A stretch of 64,000 nucleotides of DNA, taken from NCBI GenBank assembly GCA_907163375.1, contig CAJQUW010007532.1:57501-121500 (forward strand), read 5' to 3'. Positions 39,401 through 45,461 of this stretch are shown here, in pieces. How positions within the stretch are numbered: the first letter of the stretch is position 1; every line of letters starts with the position of its first letter. The notes under the pieces were generated by a model that did not search any database, was not told the origin of the DNA, and saw only the letters and a list, made by a program, of their open reading frames with translations. The position numbers and the translations under genes are program-made. Source of the stretch: Prostheceraeus crozeri (taxonomy: Eukaryota; Platyhelminthes; Polycladida; Euryleptidae).

Positions 39401-40878
39401 GCACACAAATGAAATAATCAATAAAAACTTGGGGAGCAGGTAACTATCACTATTGAGTTTTGGGAATGCAAGGTAAAAAATGAGAAATTGGTGGACTACG
39501 GCCCTATACAGCCTCCCTTGATGTTTAATACGCTGGCATGATCATGATTTTCGTATGTTTCAATAAACCGGCATTCTTCATCGCATCTTGATTCTAAAAG
39601 AAGACATGGCAATCATTACATGTGGTATTTTGTCAAATACCCTCGGTATCATATCGCATATTTTTGACAAATGGAAAAGCAGCGAATGATTTGACAAATT
39701 CCACACAGGCGATTAGCAAACTTCGCTACTTTTGGTCTGGAATGAAGATATTTTCATTGAAAAGCTACATTTTGCCTACCATGATGATTTCTGCATCTGC
39801 AATGCTAAATTCGGATTCAAAATAATTCACATTGCGGTCGGAAAACTGGAGTATAATTGCAACAAAATTTGTTTTTGATTTTCGTTGAATACATTGCGCA
39901 ATAAATGCCATCGGTGGATTTGCTTTAAACAGAGAATATTCGAAGGTTATTTTAACATGTAAGTTATATTTCATTCACTACAGAAGCAACCCAGCTTGGA
40001 ATTTTCTTGCATTTAATTTGCACAGTCAATAACTTGCAGACAAAGGCTGTTTAGCTTCAGGTTGCAACTGGCATGGACAAATCGTGACCAACCATGTGCG
40101 GTGATTGAAAGATGGCTTAACGTCACTATTCCACACTACTGGGGTCTTGGATGGTGCTAACACAGTCAGTGCGTTGTGATCTTTAGTCCGGATGCCCTTC
40201 CTTTCGGGGCTCGACCTCTGGACCGCGTCTGGATATTGCGTTAGAAGCACACGCACCTTGAATCAGTCTGAATGATTATATAGCGGGCAATGCTTCGGTC
40301 TCTGAAAAGTAGAATGAGCTACCAAGGAGTTGCATATCTCAGCACATTATGTAAACCGGAGCAAAACCCGAATGTCATTTGTTTACGCTGGGCCAAGCTC
40401 GCTTATTGCATTTCCGTCCGACTACGTGAAATTCTGATTTGCACTGTGAAAATATAATTAATGTCTTGTAACTTTCACTTACCGCACGTGCAACCTCATT
40501 GCGGTTGTATCCGACGCTGGCCAGTGCGGAGAGGACGTTTTCGTCTAATTTGTGACCGATGGCCGTACTTTCTGAAACTGGTTGGGTTAGGTTTTGTCTC
40601 AAGGTGGCTGCAGAGGGTGCATAGTGGTCCATCATGGCATGATAATGCTCCACATTAGGTGAGTCACGCATCCAAGAAGAGGACATGACCTGCTCCAATA
40701 GGAAACGTTTTCGAGGATCCACTTGTAACATGCCTCTAATCACCTGCTCACATGCCGAGGTCAAGTAGAAGGGAAAGCGCACAAGGCCGCGTAATACTTG
40801 AGACCTGATCGATCCCAAGGATTCTCCAGGAAATGGGAAGGAACCACATACCAGGATGTACAGAATGACGCCCATGCT
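8898..40878 (-). CDS. SIK3: Salt-inducible kinase (SIK3/QSK-like), 3' five exons, partial
   Basis: This is a serine/threonine kinase of the AMPK-related SIK family. Family members are activated by LKB1, inhibited by PKA through 14-3-3 binding, and act on CRTC coactivators and class IIa HDACs. The five exons join in frame into about 783 residues. In order these are the end of the kinase C-lobe (GVILYILVCGSFPFPGE, then DPRKRF), a SIK-type UBA-like domain split across the first two exons, a polyglutamine region, and a long tail. The tail motifs EAFTRYMAMRRHTL and RYSPVRRSSEG match the order and spacing I recall for vertebrate SIK3. The kinase N-lobe, HRD and DFG segments are upstream of the window's recognised part. 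SIK3 orthology rather than another SIK is likely but not proven. Confidence 0.88.
9815..10035 (+). mobile_element. tRNA-derived SINE, family A, copy 1
   Basis: A tRNA-like head has an A box GTTCGGTTGGTAGAGCAG and a perfect B box GGTTCGAATCC, set in a longer repeat shared with 41042-41242. The shared part starts upstream at AATTGCTGTGACAACT and ends with a T-rich tail after CAATTTGATCT. The region 5' of the A box and the tail are not tRNA. The stem ends do not pair, so a functional tRNA is unlikely. It would be transcribed by RNA polymerase III and mobilised by a LINE. Confidence 0.85.
10264..10291 (-). ncRNA. Hammerhead-ribozyme-like core (CTGATGA...GAAA)
   Basis: Read on the minus strand the sequence is CTGATGA, a GGCC/GGTC stem with a short loop, then GAAA, followed by an AATAAAGC tail. 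CUGANGA-stem II-GAAA is the catalytic core of hammerhead ribozymes, which are known in Penelope-like retroelements. Stems I and III were not resolved by eye, so activity is uncertain. Confidence 0.5.
11557..11585 (+). ncRNA. Hammerhead-ribozyme-like core (CTGACGA...GAAA)
   Basis: CTGACGA is followed by a GGCC...GGTC stem and GAAA. Downstream come GATCTCACAAATATAG and a GGTTTTACGGATTCCTTC phrase of the kind seen at Penelope-like element ends. The core residues are intact; flanking stems remain to be folded. Confidence 0.5.
11805..11961 (+). repeat. Decayed arm of the 42.6-kb fold-back element
   Basis: The stretch GGAACAGGCCTAAATAGCTA through CAGCAAGCCCAGTCCGCATC is a diverged copy of the arms at 42613-42733 and 42846-42964. 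It abuts hAT copy B directly. Only one arm is recognisable here. Confidence 0.55.
11962..12483 (-). mobile_element. hAT-type non-autonomous element, copy B
   Basis: The ends CACAGAATTAGA and TCTAATTCTGTG are inverted repeats (here -ATTAGATTG at the other end), and the flanks are a perfect 8-bp duplication, GCTGAGAT, at 11954-11961 and 12484-12491. The sequence is the reverse complement of copies A and C. A 92-residue frame runs at 11994-12272 on the plus strand and is also open in copy C. Most differences between copies change residues, so there is no clear sign of selection. The perfect duplication suggests a recent insertion. Confidence 0.93.
12605..12795 (-). CDS. SIK3: SIK exon: short low-complexity tail exon
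   Basis: A clear polypyrimidine tract and TTGCAG acceptor precede TTA TCA TCA ATG, giving LSSMRGSNPDNCGQVGVDE. The exon is 191 nt, enters in phase 0 and leaves in phase 2 at CACAG|GTGATT. Both phases fit the neighbouring exons, which is the main evidence for it, because the sequence is a disordered Ser/Pro/Thr-rich stretch with no family motif I recognise. The donor is somewhat weak. Confidence 0.78.
13125..13158. repeat. Short hairpin, 12-bp arms
   Basis: CCAGTTTTTGCC is followed after a 10-nt loop by its exact reverse complement. The role is unknown. Confidence 0.6.
13404..13464. repeat. Half copy of palindromic MITE
   Basis: GTACATTAAATCTATGACT and the following AGGACTTTCTAAATGTGTAAA match one arm of the palindromic element at 14411-14531. 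Only one arm is present. Confidence 0.55.
13565..14352 (+). mobile_element. LINE 3' remnant with (TTA)n tail
   Basis: Translation gives the end of a non-LTR reverse transcriptase: CHCIIFGDRLLSSIPS, SKHLGVMLNSNLEGRVHVDN, then a long frame at 13919-14305. Several stops and frame changes interrupt it. The unit ends in CAATAAATTATTATTATTATTA, a microsatellite-like 3' tail typical of LINEs. The same tail style occurs in the minus-strand LINE pieces at 30328 and 63500. It is a 5'-truncated, inactive copy of a CR1/L2-like type; the clade is not resolved. Confidence 0.75.
14411..14531. mobile_element. Palindromic fold-back MITE, 121 bp
   Basis: Two arms of about 50 bp face one another, from TTTTGTTTTACACATTGAG to CTCAATATGTAAAACAAAA, around a 20-nt centre. 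The sequence could form one long hairpin. A related single arm lies at 13404-13464. Confidence 0.75.
15057..15460 (-). CDS. SIK3: SIK exon: Ser/Thr-Pro-rich tail with RRSS sites
   Basis: The acceptor GATTTTTCAG leads into AT TGC TCA, completing a tyrosine codon with the T left by the previous exon. The exon is 404 nt and ends in phase 0 at ATGAAG|GTGAGT. It encodes FPRRSSDS, YRRRGSGN, a Gly/Ser/Pro-rich linker, a basic KRRKPAVTPPP and RYSPVRRSSEGG. The last of these corresponds to RFSPVRRFSDGA of vertebrate SIK3, and the exon closes with a short helix-like LKAELMK as there. Three RRxS-type sites lie in 134 residues. Confidence 0.93.
15461..17018 (-). other. SIK intron, no recognised feature
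   Basis: This is the part of the 2.3-kb intron between the exon at 15460 and the fold-back element. It is AT-rich with a short TA microsatellite near 16959-16973. I see no coding region or bounded repeat. Confidence 0.5.
17019..17523. mobile_element. Fold-back element with nested inverted repeats
   Basis: The outer ends ATCAAAAGCAAAGTTTGC are inverted copies at 17019-17040 and 17502-17523. Inside, 17050-17135 and 17201-17286 are almost identical inverted arms of 86 bp that would form a stable hairpin. A third, direct partial copy of the arm lies at 17299-17352. Open frames read across it on both strands only because the arms mirror one another. It ends with GCCGCCGTAGCGGCCGAAATC, a weak relative of the ribozyme-like cores. 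Confidence 0.82.
17768..18572 (-). CDS. SIK3: SIK exon: UBA end, polyQ, RRHT phospho-motif
   Basis: The acceptor TTGCAG at 18573-18578 opens directly on VTKRTFDRNYAAYHLLRDK, which completes the UBA-like domain begun 21.9 kb upstream in phase 0. The exon is 805 nt and ends in phase 1 at ACACCAT|GTAAGT. Between 18244 and 18345 there is a glutamine-rich tract of mixed CAG and CAA codons with scattered Leu, Tyr and His. Further on are RRRQFSF, an acidic stretch (EEGDEEEEDP) and EAFTRYMAMRRHTLQM, which matches the conserved RxHTL site of SIK tails. Mixed codons suggest the glutamine tract is not a freshly expanding repeat. Confidence 0.93.
18574..20857. other. Intron segment without gene
   Basis: Apart from the 16-bp tandem array at 19769-19848 I see no bounded element. 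Around 20650-20725 the phrase ACTCGAGTA recurs in both orientations in a loose palindrome. Confidence 0.45.
19769..19848 (+). repeat. Tandem array, five units of about 16 bp
   Basis: TAGC begins each unit at 19770, 19785, 19801, 19817 and 19833. The units are variants of TATAGCGAAGTGCC. Such subterminal arrays are common in DNA transposons as transposase-binding sites, but no matching end is seen nearby. Confidence 0.65.
20858..21945. mobile_element. Possible MITE bounded by TTAACC...GGG ends
   Basis: The left end reads TTAACCCAATCACGACCGGG and the right, on the other strand, TTAACCTATCAGACCTGGGG. If these are terminal repeats, the element is about 1.1 kb and has a SINE inserted at 21378. 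The match is short and imperfect, so this is tentative. Confidence 0.3.
21378..21580 (+). mobile_element. tRNA-derived SINE, family B, copy 1
   Basis: The head GTCCGTGGCACAGTGGTTGC and the B box region GGTCCAGAGGTCGAACCC resemble a tRNA. The body continues through AGCACCGTCCAAGGCCCCAG to AAAAGTGACGTAAAA. Full or partial copies at 29662, 35271, 40112 and 45272 share the same body and end. Confidence 0.85.
21946..22883. other. Intron segment without gene
   Basis: No coding signal is seen. A purine-rich stretch near 22100-22200 is the only compositional oddity. Confidence 0.4.
23235..24762 (-). mobile_element. Tc1-like DNA transposon, 1,528 bp, full length but broken
   Basis: The terminal 38 bp, beginning CACTTAGCACAATTGAAAAC, are identical at both ends in inverted orientation, and imperfect similarity continues inward to about 145 bp. 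TA flanks both sides at 23233-23234 and 24763-24764. The transposase gene lies inside on the minus strand. Identical end repeats suggest a fairly recent insertion. Confidence 0.95.
23463..24471 (-). pseudogene. Tc1-family DD34E transposase, broken
   Basis: Transposases of this family cut and paste the element at TA sites. The N-terminus MREMSDAERWRAIGMLDAG and RAVGRHFGRSHTTI form the helix-turn-helix DNA-binding region. Catalytic motifs are IIFTDESRFRL, WILQDDNAPSHRA and NPIEHVWDYLKRQ, with 34 residues between the second D and the E. The reading frame changes near 24280-24350 and there are in-frame stops near 24210 and at about 23680, so no full protein can be made. The family would normally be about 340 residues. 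Confidence 0.93.
25255..25555 (+). mobile_element. LINE 3' end fragment
   Basis: One frame gives MHVHFSRCKFGVYSFRATGP, then CFNELPLPIRLLPP and a stop, the shape of the extreme C-terminus of CR1/L2-type LINE proteins. After a short 3' UTR comes AATAAAGAAAATTCTTCTTATTATTATG. It is heavily 5'-truncated. Confidence 0.65.
25556..29079. other. Intron segment without recognised gene
   Basis: I find no bounded repeat. A minus-strand frame at 28580-28897 and its neighbour 28773-28970 overlap in different frames and together give a protein-like stretch (VFALGPGDLVSNLYRVK, then QLGHMKTGSVPFVLPSIDS). I do not recognise it; it may be a remnant of an unknown element. Confidence 0.4.
29080..29530 (+). mobile_element. 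Penelope-like element fragment (RT to GIY-YIG linker)
   Basis: The frame at 29228-29521 encodes IYFPFPNVSEKVDNQIKN, RITRKSKTLRSALKQK and NCTLENCPIKNNSLCF. This order resembles the linker between reverse transcriptase and GIY-YIG nuclease in Penelope-like elements: the VSE-K...TLRS phrase followed by closely spaced cysteines. A 33-bp direct repeat, starting GTGTTTCACAATCCGTAG, occurs at 29153-29185 and again at 29470-29502, so the piece has been rearranged or duplicated. The RT and nuclease themselves are missing. Confidence 0.6.
29662..29742 (+). mobile_element. SINE family B, 3' half only
   Basis: AAAAAGATCGCAACGTTCC through GTCTGACCATGTCAGCACGG to CCAATATGGGG matches the body and tail of the other family B copies. 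The tRNA-like head is missing. Confidence 0.7.
30328..31110 (-). mobile_element. LINE 3' fragment with (TTA)n tail
   Basis: The minus strand reads KILGVIFDPNNNWNTHINAA, then RRLFIIRVLKQNDVCEASL, SILEYCSPLLAELSTEKS and LERIQNRFHRILCG, the post-RT domain of CR1/L2-like LINEs. The protein ends at 30485 and is followed by a 3' UTR and a TTATTATTATTATTATT tail. A small tandem duplication of TTCTTGCTGCGG at 30908-30950 breaks the frame. It is a 5'-truncated, inactive copy. Confidence 0.8.
31111..31913. other. Intron segment without gene
   Basis: Nothing recognisable is seen on either strand. Confidence 0.4.
31914..32055. mobile_element. Palindromic MITE, 142 bp
   Basis: Arms of about 53 bp, from TTACGCAACTAGTGCAAA to AGTTGTGTAGGTAA, are inverted copies around a 34-nt GC-richer centre. 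No clear target duplication is seen. Confidence 0.72.
32201..32224. repeat. Perfect hairpin, 10-bp arms
   Basis: ATTACTGCAC-ACCC-GTGCAGTAAT forms a tight stem-loop with a four-base loop. Its role is unknown. Confidence 0.6.
32225..33234. other. Intron segment without gene
   Basis: Scattered short frames occur (32323-32532, 32600-32881). None has a convincing domain, although one frame shows a faint cysteine pair reminiscent of a THAP start. Confidence 0.4.
33235..34029 (+). mobile_element. TIR DNA element, copy 2, uninterrupted
   Basis: This is the 795-bp counterpart of the element at 4478-5816. It begins GGTAGAGTGGTAACTCC, ends GAGTCAACACTCTGCC, and has TA on both sides. It carries the intact site GTCATGTC at 33870-33877 where copy 1 has received a hAT element. 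It is non-autonomous with no transposase frame. Confidence 0.85.
34030..35270. other. Intron segment without gene
   Basis: AT-rich sequence with no coding signal or bounded repeat that I can see. Confidence 0.45.
35271..35441 (-). mobile_element. SINE family B, copy 2
   Basis: On the minus strand, GTGGCACAGTGGTTAAGTGC, GGTCCAGAGGTCGAGCCC and CAGCACCGTCCGAGCCCC appear in the family order, ending TAGTGACGTAAAAA. This is the best-preserved copy in the window. Confidence 0.88.
35497..35745 (-). pseudogene. C-terminal fragment of a hAT-like transposase-derived protein
   Basis: The frame contains SDIEKLEEKAYTLAEEAIVN and ends with LKEAVLKLQKEIGAKRR. It resembles a coiled-coil C-terminus found in a widespread family of uncharacterised, hAT-like animal proteins (pattern LxxxAdxLAexAe...lsNaLrrxakeK). 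In those proteins it follows a segment like the one at 37158-37460, which lies upstream on the same strand here. The middle, including the expected hAT dimerisation region, is not visible. This identification is from memory of the family pattern. Confidence 0.45.
36036..36106. repeat. Hairpin, about 32-bp arms
   Basis: AGTTATCGCACTCTAGG and its reverse complement CCTAGAGTGCGATAACT face one another, continuing through TCGTCGAGACC and GGTCGAGACGA with one or two mismatches. It would form a long GC-containing stem. Confidence 0.7.
36443..36622. mobile_element. Fold-back element, about 75-bp arms
   Basis: AATTGTGTGAAAAAAACAAT through the middle phrase CCCTTTGTTTGACGTA is repeated inverted at the other end, to CACACAATT. 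The centre is A-rich. It sits in a region with several AACGCTAAGTT and TAGCG phrases that may belong to a larger decayed element. Confidence 0.75.
37158..37460 (-). pseudogene. Middle fragment of a hAT-like transposase-derived protein
   Basis: The frame reads FNEECKKFIIVFLQKCQVK, TPLNYSLVRNSECLDP, then SLKRKMRKFSSVIVS. The phrase (S/T)PLxYxLVRxxxCLDP is one I associate with the same uncharacterised hAT-like protein family as the fragment at 35497-35745, and the two are in the expected order on one strand. Intervening sequence is decayed and holds fold-back insertions. No intact gene remains. Confidence 0.45.
37500..40111. other. Intron segment without gene
   Basis: No supported gene is found. 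At 39010-39040 CTGAAGA, a short stem and GATAAACG resemble a mutated hammerhead-like core followed by the usual downstream sequence. Confidence 0.4.
40112..40232 (-). mobile_element. SINE family B, 5'-truncated copy
   Basis: The minus strand has GGTCCAGAGGTCGAGCCCC, AAGGGCATCCGGACTAAAG and TTAGCACCATCCAAGACCCC in family order. It lacks the A box. Confidence 0.78.
40483..40878 (-). CDS. SIK3: SIK exon: kinase C-lobe end and first half of UBA
   Basis: The acceptor is TTTCCAG followed by AGC ATG GGC, giving SMGVILYILVCG, the equivalent of SLGVVLYVLVCG in vertebrate SIKs. The exon is 396 nt and ends in phase 0 at GCACGTGCG|GTAAGT. Residues 1-70 or so cover kinase subdomains X-XI, including PFPGESLGSIR, the DPRKRF motif and a final SSSWM. 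Residues from about 108 (LDENVLSALASVGYNRNEV) begin the UBA-like domain that in this family supports LKB1-dependent activation. The open frame continues past the donor to 40375, but that tail (SESYK...) is intronic. Confidence 0.92.
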
Positions 40879-41041
40879 CTGGAAAGCAGAAGAATGACAA
40901 TGATAACTGCAATATCCGAGGTGCTATGAGGTGTGATGAAGTCATAAATTCAAAATTTATATATTGTGAAGTAAAGAAAGCGAGAAAATAAGTCAAAGCT
41001 GCTGAGTAACTTAACAACTTTTTATCTATACTTTGCCAACC

Positions 41042-41242
41042 GGTCTTCTCAAGAGATACAGTTCAACGATAGAATGAAATAAAATAAATGACAGATCAAA
41101 TTGCCGGATGGCAGGATTCGAACCTACGACTACGTTCACTGGACTTCTGCTCTACCAACTGAGCTGCGAGTCTCTTGCATGCGACTGTGTCAATTGGCAG
41201 AATCAAACCCTCACACATGAGTTGTCATAGCAATTATAATCA
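41042..41242 (-). mobile_element. tRNA-derived SINE, family A, copy 2
   Basis: The minus strand has GCAGCTCAGTTGGTAGAGCA and a perfect GGTTCGAATCC B box. The same upstream leader (CAATTGACACAG) and T-rich 3' tail appear as in the copy at 9815-10035. The sequence beyond the tRNA part shows that it is a SINE rather than a tRNA gene. Confidence 0.87.
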
Positions 41243-42612
41243 ATGAATCAGTGTTTTTTTAAGGTGTTCCACGGGTCACATGCTGCACCGTGGAAATTTC
41301 GACTTGTACTGTGGATTTTTAACGTTCATCCGTTACATGTAGTGAGCCATAGCCAACACTATCAATGCCCAGAATTTATCTCAAGAAAGCTCATTAACAT
41401 GGAGAATGTCTCTGTTTGATAATGAGTCTCTTGTCTAAATAACACATGTAATTAACTTCAAGACTTGAAACGTCACCTTGCACACGTACATGCAGAATCG
41501 CGAGTAAAATTCACTGCTAAATGATGTTATACTGCATTCATGACTTCTGATTTTGCTTATAAATCCTGAGTGCGTTAGGCGTACACTAATGAAAGTCGAT
41601 CTTGAGACGATTTGAGTGTGATCCGTGGGGATGATCAGATGACCCGTAGCAAAATCCTTAAAAGACCCTGAATGAATAAATATCTCGTCACTGTGACCGC
41701 CGACTTCAAGGCAAATAAGCAGCTCTCATCAGCTTCAGCTCATTTTTTCTTACTTTCTTTACACAAAAATGCTGCCTGCTGGCAATGAAAGTCTATTTGC
41801 ATACAAAGTATTGTGTCATGAAGTAATTTGTTTTCTTTATTAATGACAACAAACGGTGAAAGCTCGTATTTGGATCTAGCCGAGGAATGTATGGTCGTCT
41901 CAGATGGGCGTCATGACAAAAAAAACTTTTTAGACATCAAGGAAATATCAAAGGTTGACAAAATGTGACTTAGCAACCAAAACTGCTCTTATTTTGGGGA
42001 ATATGACCAAAGAAGACGATAAACTCCAGATGACATTGAGAAAAGTAGTGTTTTCACAATCGACGTCGATATTATGTAATCCTATTGTATTTCATTACCC
42101 TACATTTTCCACGGTTTCGTCAAAACTATGGAAGGGAATTCTTTAGCATTTAGAGCGTAGACGCAGCAAACGTATGCATGCAATATCAAATTTATAACCG
42201 CTACAGCGCGAGTACAATGATATCCGTATCCCATGGACTTTTAAGGCCATCGCGCTCTATAAGAGGTTTCGTCAAATATCTTTCGATTTCTGCAATGTCA
42301 TAAAGCGGCGCCTTCAAAAACCGTGAATGTTTATTATAACTTGTATTCTTAAACCAATGTTCTTCACGGTTTAGAATAACTGTGACAAATTAACTGATAT
42401 CTGCAGGAGTACCACAGACACTGGTGAAAACAGCTCACTCCACAGGAAGTTAGTGAGAAGGGATCGCAGCTCACCTATCGCACTTTAGGCGATAGTTAGT
42501 GCGCCTGTAATAATTAATAAATGCTGCTTTTTAGTAGACACAATGTAAACCACAGAATTAGATTCATCTGCGCGCGCTTCGGTAATTCTGTGATGTAAAC
42601 AGTCAAACAATC
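41243..42612. other. No gene recognised
   Basis: This stretch lies just upstream of the first SIK exon seen. It was checked for further kinase exons (HRD, DFG and APE motifs on the minus strand) and none was found. A short inverted pair, CCACAGAATTA and TAATTCTGTG, at 42549-42592 echoes the hAT termini. Confidence 0.45.
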
Positions 42613-42964
42613 AAATATTGAGTTGCTTCCTCTGTTGAAAAATGGGAACAGACCTGAATAGCTACCATTTCATCCAATATCAGGAATCATCAACAGACCT
42701 AGTTCACATCTCTCAACATCGATACAACTCCATATGTAAAATTTCCAAAAAGCAGCTTTAATCAATTCTTGCAGCTGCACTGACTTAGGCGATTTGCCAG
42801 TGATATTTAATGAATACCCGTCTTATGGCTGCAACTTTAAATAGTGAGTTATGTCAATGTTGAGAGATGTGAACTAAGCCTGCTGATGACTCCTGATAGT
42901 GAATGAAATGGCAGCTATTCAGGTCTGTTCCCAATTTGTCAACTGAGGATGCAACTCAATATTT
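42613..42964. mobile_element. Fold-back element, about 119-bp arms
   Basis: The arms 42613-42733 and 42846-42964 are inverted copies with roughly nine in ten bases alike, sharing GGGAACAGACCTGAATAGCT and TAGTTCACATCTCTCAACAT. The centre is about 110 bp. A diverged single arm lies at 11805, so this is a dispersed family. Confidence 0.82.
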
Positions 42965-43202
42965 AATTAGTCTATCTACATTATTCGCTAGTTTTGACTC
43001 CATTTGCTGAAATTCATATCATTTGTGTGCAAATCAGTGTTATATGTGCAGTCAAGGATTTTCTCATTTTTCTGTGATTGCTAGCTTTGTTTGCTCATAT
43101 TTCTCGGGATGAGTAGCTTGATTTGACAGAAAAATCTGCAATGTCCAAGGAAAACGAAGCTATCGACCTTAATGAACAAATTCGTCAGCGATGAGCTGCT
43201 TA

Positions 43203-43290
43203 TGACCCAATAGCTCAGTTGATAGACTAGTAATTTATGTTGTCAAGATATGTTGGAGCAAGTCCCACTTGTGATGCATTCGAATGCTTC
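43203..43290 (+). mobile_element. Possible decayed tRNA-derived SINE
   Basis: CCAATAGCTCAGTTGATAGA resembles an A box, and GGAGCAAGTCCCACTTG, at the right distance, a mutated B box. No second copy is seen in the window. Confidence 0.4.
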
Positions 43291-44431
43291 CCATCAGTCG
43301 AAGTCCTTAGTAAAAACACATGGATCATTTTGGTAATTTGCAGCACTGGTAATGCGGGGCTGGGCCCTAAAACTCTGAATCACGATTGGGCCGGGGTGGG
43401 TTCGGACTTAATCATCAGTGGTTGACCAGAATAGGTTGACAAAAACATAAAACAAGGACGGCCTAGGCCTATGGGTTAGACGGGCCGGACCGTGGACGAT
43501 TCAAGAAAGGACGAGGATTGAGCTGACAAATTTGACTCGGTAACAACTTTGGTCATACAATCGCATTAGGACAATCAAGACTGAATACAAAACGGCTATG
43601 TCATGAGGTAGATTATTTCCGTATAGTGAACTGCATAGCATCCAGAATGAAGGAGTCACATTGTTTCAGTGATATTGTGCCTATGAGGAGTAGTTACATC
43701 ATAAGTTGAAATATACTAGATATGCCGGATAAAGTTGAATGTATAGATGATATAAAGTAAATTGTCGCACAGTAGCGGTGTAAGAAGTCACAGCCCAGTG
43801 TATTCTAATTCACTTGCACCCACAGTTGTGAGATTGACAAGTGCGACTTCTTTGCAAGTGTGATGCGGCACATTGAACCGATTTCTATGTAATTGATGAA
43901 ACCATTTGAACAATTAGATCCAAAAATGAATTAGTTTCAAACATAGAGATCCTATAACTCTGTTCCCTGATATAACGGTAAGATGAATATTTCAATGATT
44001 AGAAGATCCCCCTGAGCTGCTAATATCCAAACAGAAAACATTTAAAGACGTGCTCTAGTTCATCATTTGATGTCATAGAAGCCCATTCTGTCCATCATAA
44101 CGATAGCAACTGGAAGTTAATCATGACGTCAGCTGTAAAAAGGATGAAAGCACAACAAATACAGAGAACAGTCGGGTAGGCTGATAACGAATGTTTCCTA
44201 GCTAAGTCATGGATTTCTGTCTAAATGCAGCAATCTTGGGTAGAAATTGAGCGCCATGAGTCTATGACAAACCGACAAGCCAATTAGACAACAAAGCTCT
44301 ACGTGCCGACAGTTTAGAAACGTTTCAGAAATTTTTGGTCACGCGGTCCGATATCTATGATTCATACAACTCATACATCGAGGAAATTATGTCAGTTTGG
44401 CAGAAAGCTATGGCGACAATTCGGTTACACC
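43291..44431. other. No gene recognised
   Basis: A locally GC-richer stretch at 43350-43500 may be the body of the SINE above. The rest holds nothing I can identify. Confidence 0.4.
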
Positions 44432-44952
44432 CACAGAATTAGATTGTTTAATCGTATCACTTTGCTAGAAGTGCAAACTGATTCAAACAGATGGCACATG
44501 CAGGAACTTAATAATTGGGCAAAAAGAAATTTTTAATACCTTACAGAGATAGAAAAATAGTCGTGCGTCGCTTGCGGATTGCTCTGAATTCCTCCAAAAT
44601 GCTCCGATCGCCACGACTCCTTCAGATTCGAAGAATTCAGATCATTGCGCAAAAGTTTTCTCGATAATGTTGGGCAGTCCGATCATTATTTTAAAAGTTA
44701 GCAGGCGCATGAAAAAACGTTCACAAACTTCTCTGTAGAACTTGACATCGTCTGTGTATCTTTGCTGTCTGATCCACTTGATAACAGTCACTGAAACTTT
44801 GCACAATTTGGCGTGTTTAATGTTGAACTGGTTGCTCATTGTTCGATTGCTATGGTATTTAGTCAGGAGATTGTGCCATTTCATTAACGTTGCATGTTCC
44901 AATGCTTCCCTTCTAGTCAAACGGAAGAAGAGACGAGCTGTCTAATTCTGTG
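44432..44952 (+). mobile_element. hAT-type non-autonomous element, copy C
   Basis: The ends CACAGAATTAGA and TCTAATTCTGTG are inverted repeats. The flanks GTTACACC and GTTGCACC are an 8-bp duplication with one difference. The interior is nearly the same as copy A in this orientation. A 92-residue frame on the minus strand (44642-44920) corresponds to that of copy B. Confidence 0.92.
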
Positions 44953-45271
44953 GTTGCACCACTTTCGATTAAACTCGCGCTCATGTAATCAGTCGTGGTG
45001 CAGCCTTTAATTATCTAATTTCAATTTCTCTGAATTGCAAAAAAAGAAAAATTGTAGAATGCTTAGTTCTCTAAGTTTTCAATGCGCACGTGTGTTGGAT
45101 GGAACATGTTTATATTTTCTATTATGTGGCAAAAACACCGATGAGATAGGCTTTCATAAGGTTTCATACACTAAAAGCGAGTGTATGTCAATTGGCACCA
45201 ATCAGTGTTTAGTTTGGAGACAAGAATCGCATGTATGTGATTGTTTATAAAGAATTCGACTATGATGTGAT

Positions 45272-45461
45272 GATTTAGCGTCACTTTTCCCCATACTGAG
45301 GGCCTAGACGGTGCTGACATAGTCAGACTTTAAACTGGAGCGTCGAGATCCTTTAGCCCGGTTGCCCTACCTGCCGACTTTCACAGACACTCTTGGGCTC
45401 GACCTCTGAACCGAAAGATCGCAAGGTCAAGCACTTAACCACTGTGCTACGGAAACCGCAC
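45272..45461 (-). mobile_element. SINE family B, copy 4
   Basis: On the minus strand, GTAGCACAGTGGTTAAGTGC, TTCAGAGGTCGAGCCC and CAGCACCGTCTAGGCCC are in family order, ending AAAAGTGACGCTAAA. Confidence 0.85.

Larger units (their letters stand above)
18573..40482 (-). other. Giant SIK intron, 21.9 kb, inside the UBA domain
   Basis: The intron separates two halves of the UBA-like domain and is bounded by CGTGCG|GTAAGT at 40482 and TTGCAG at 18573. It hosts most of the mobile elements listed between these points. Nothing in it looks like a further kinase exon: the flanking exons already join in phase 0 with continuous homology. Confidence 0.85.
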
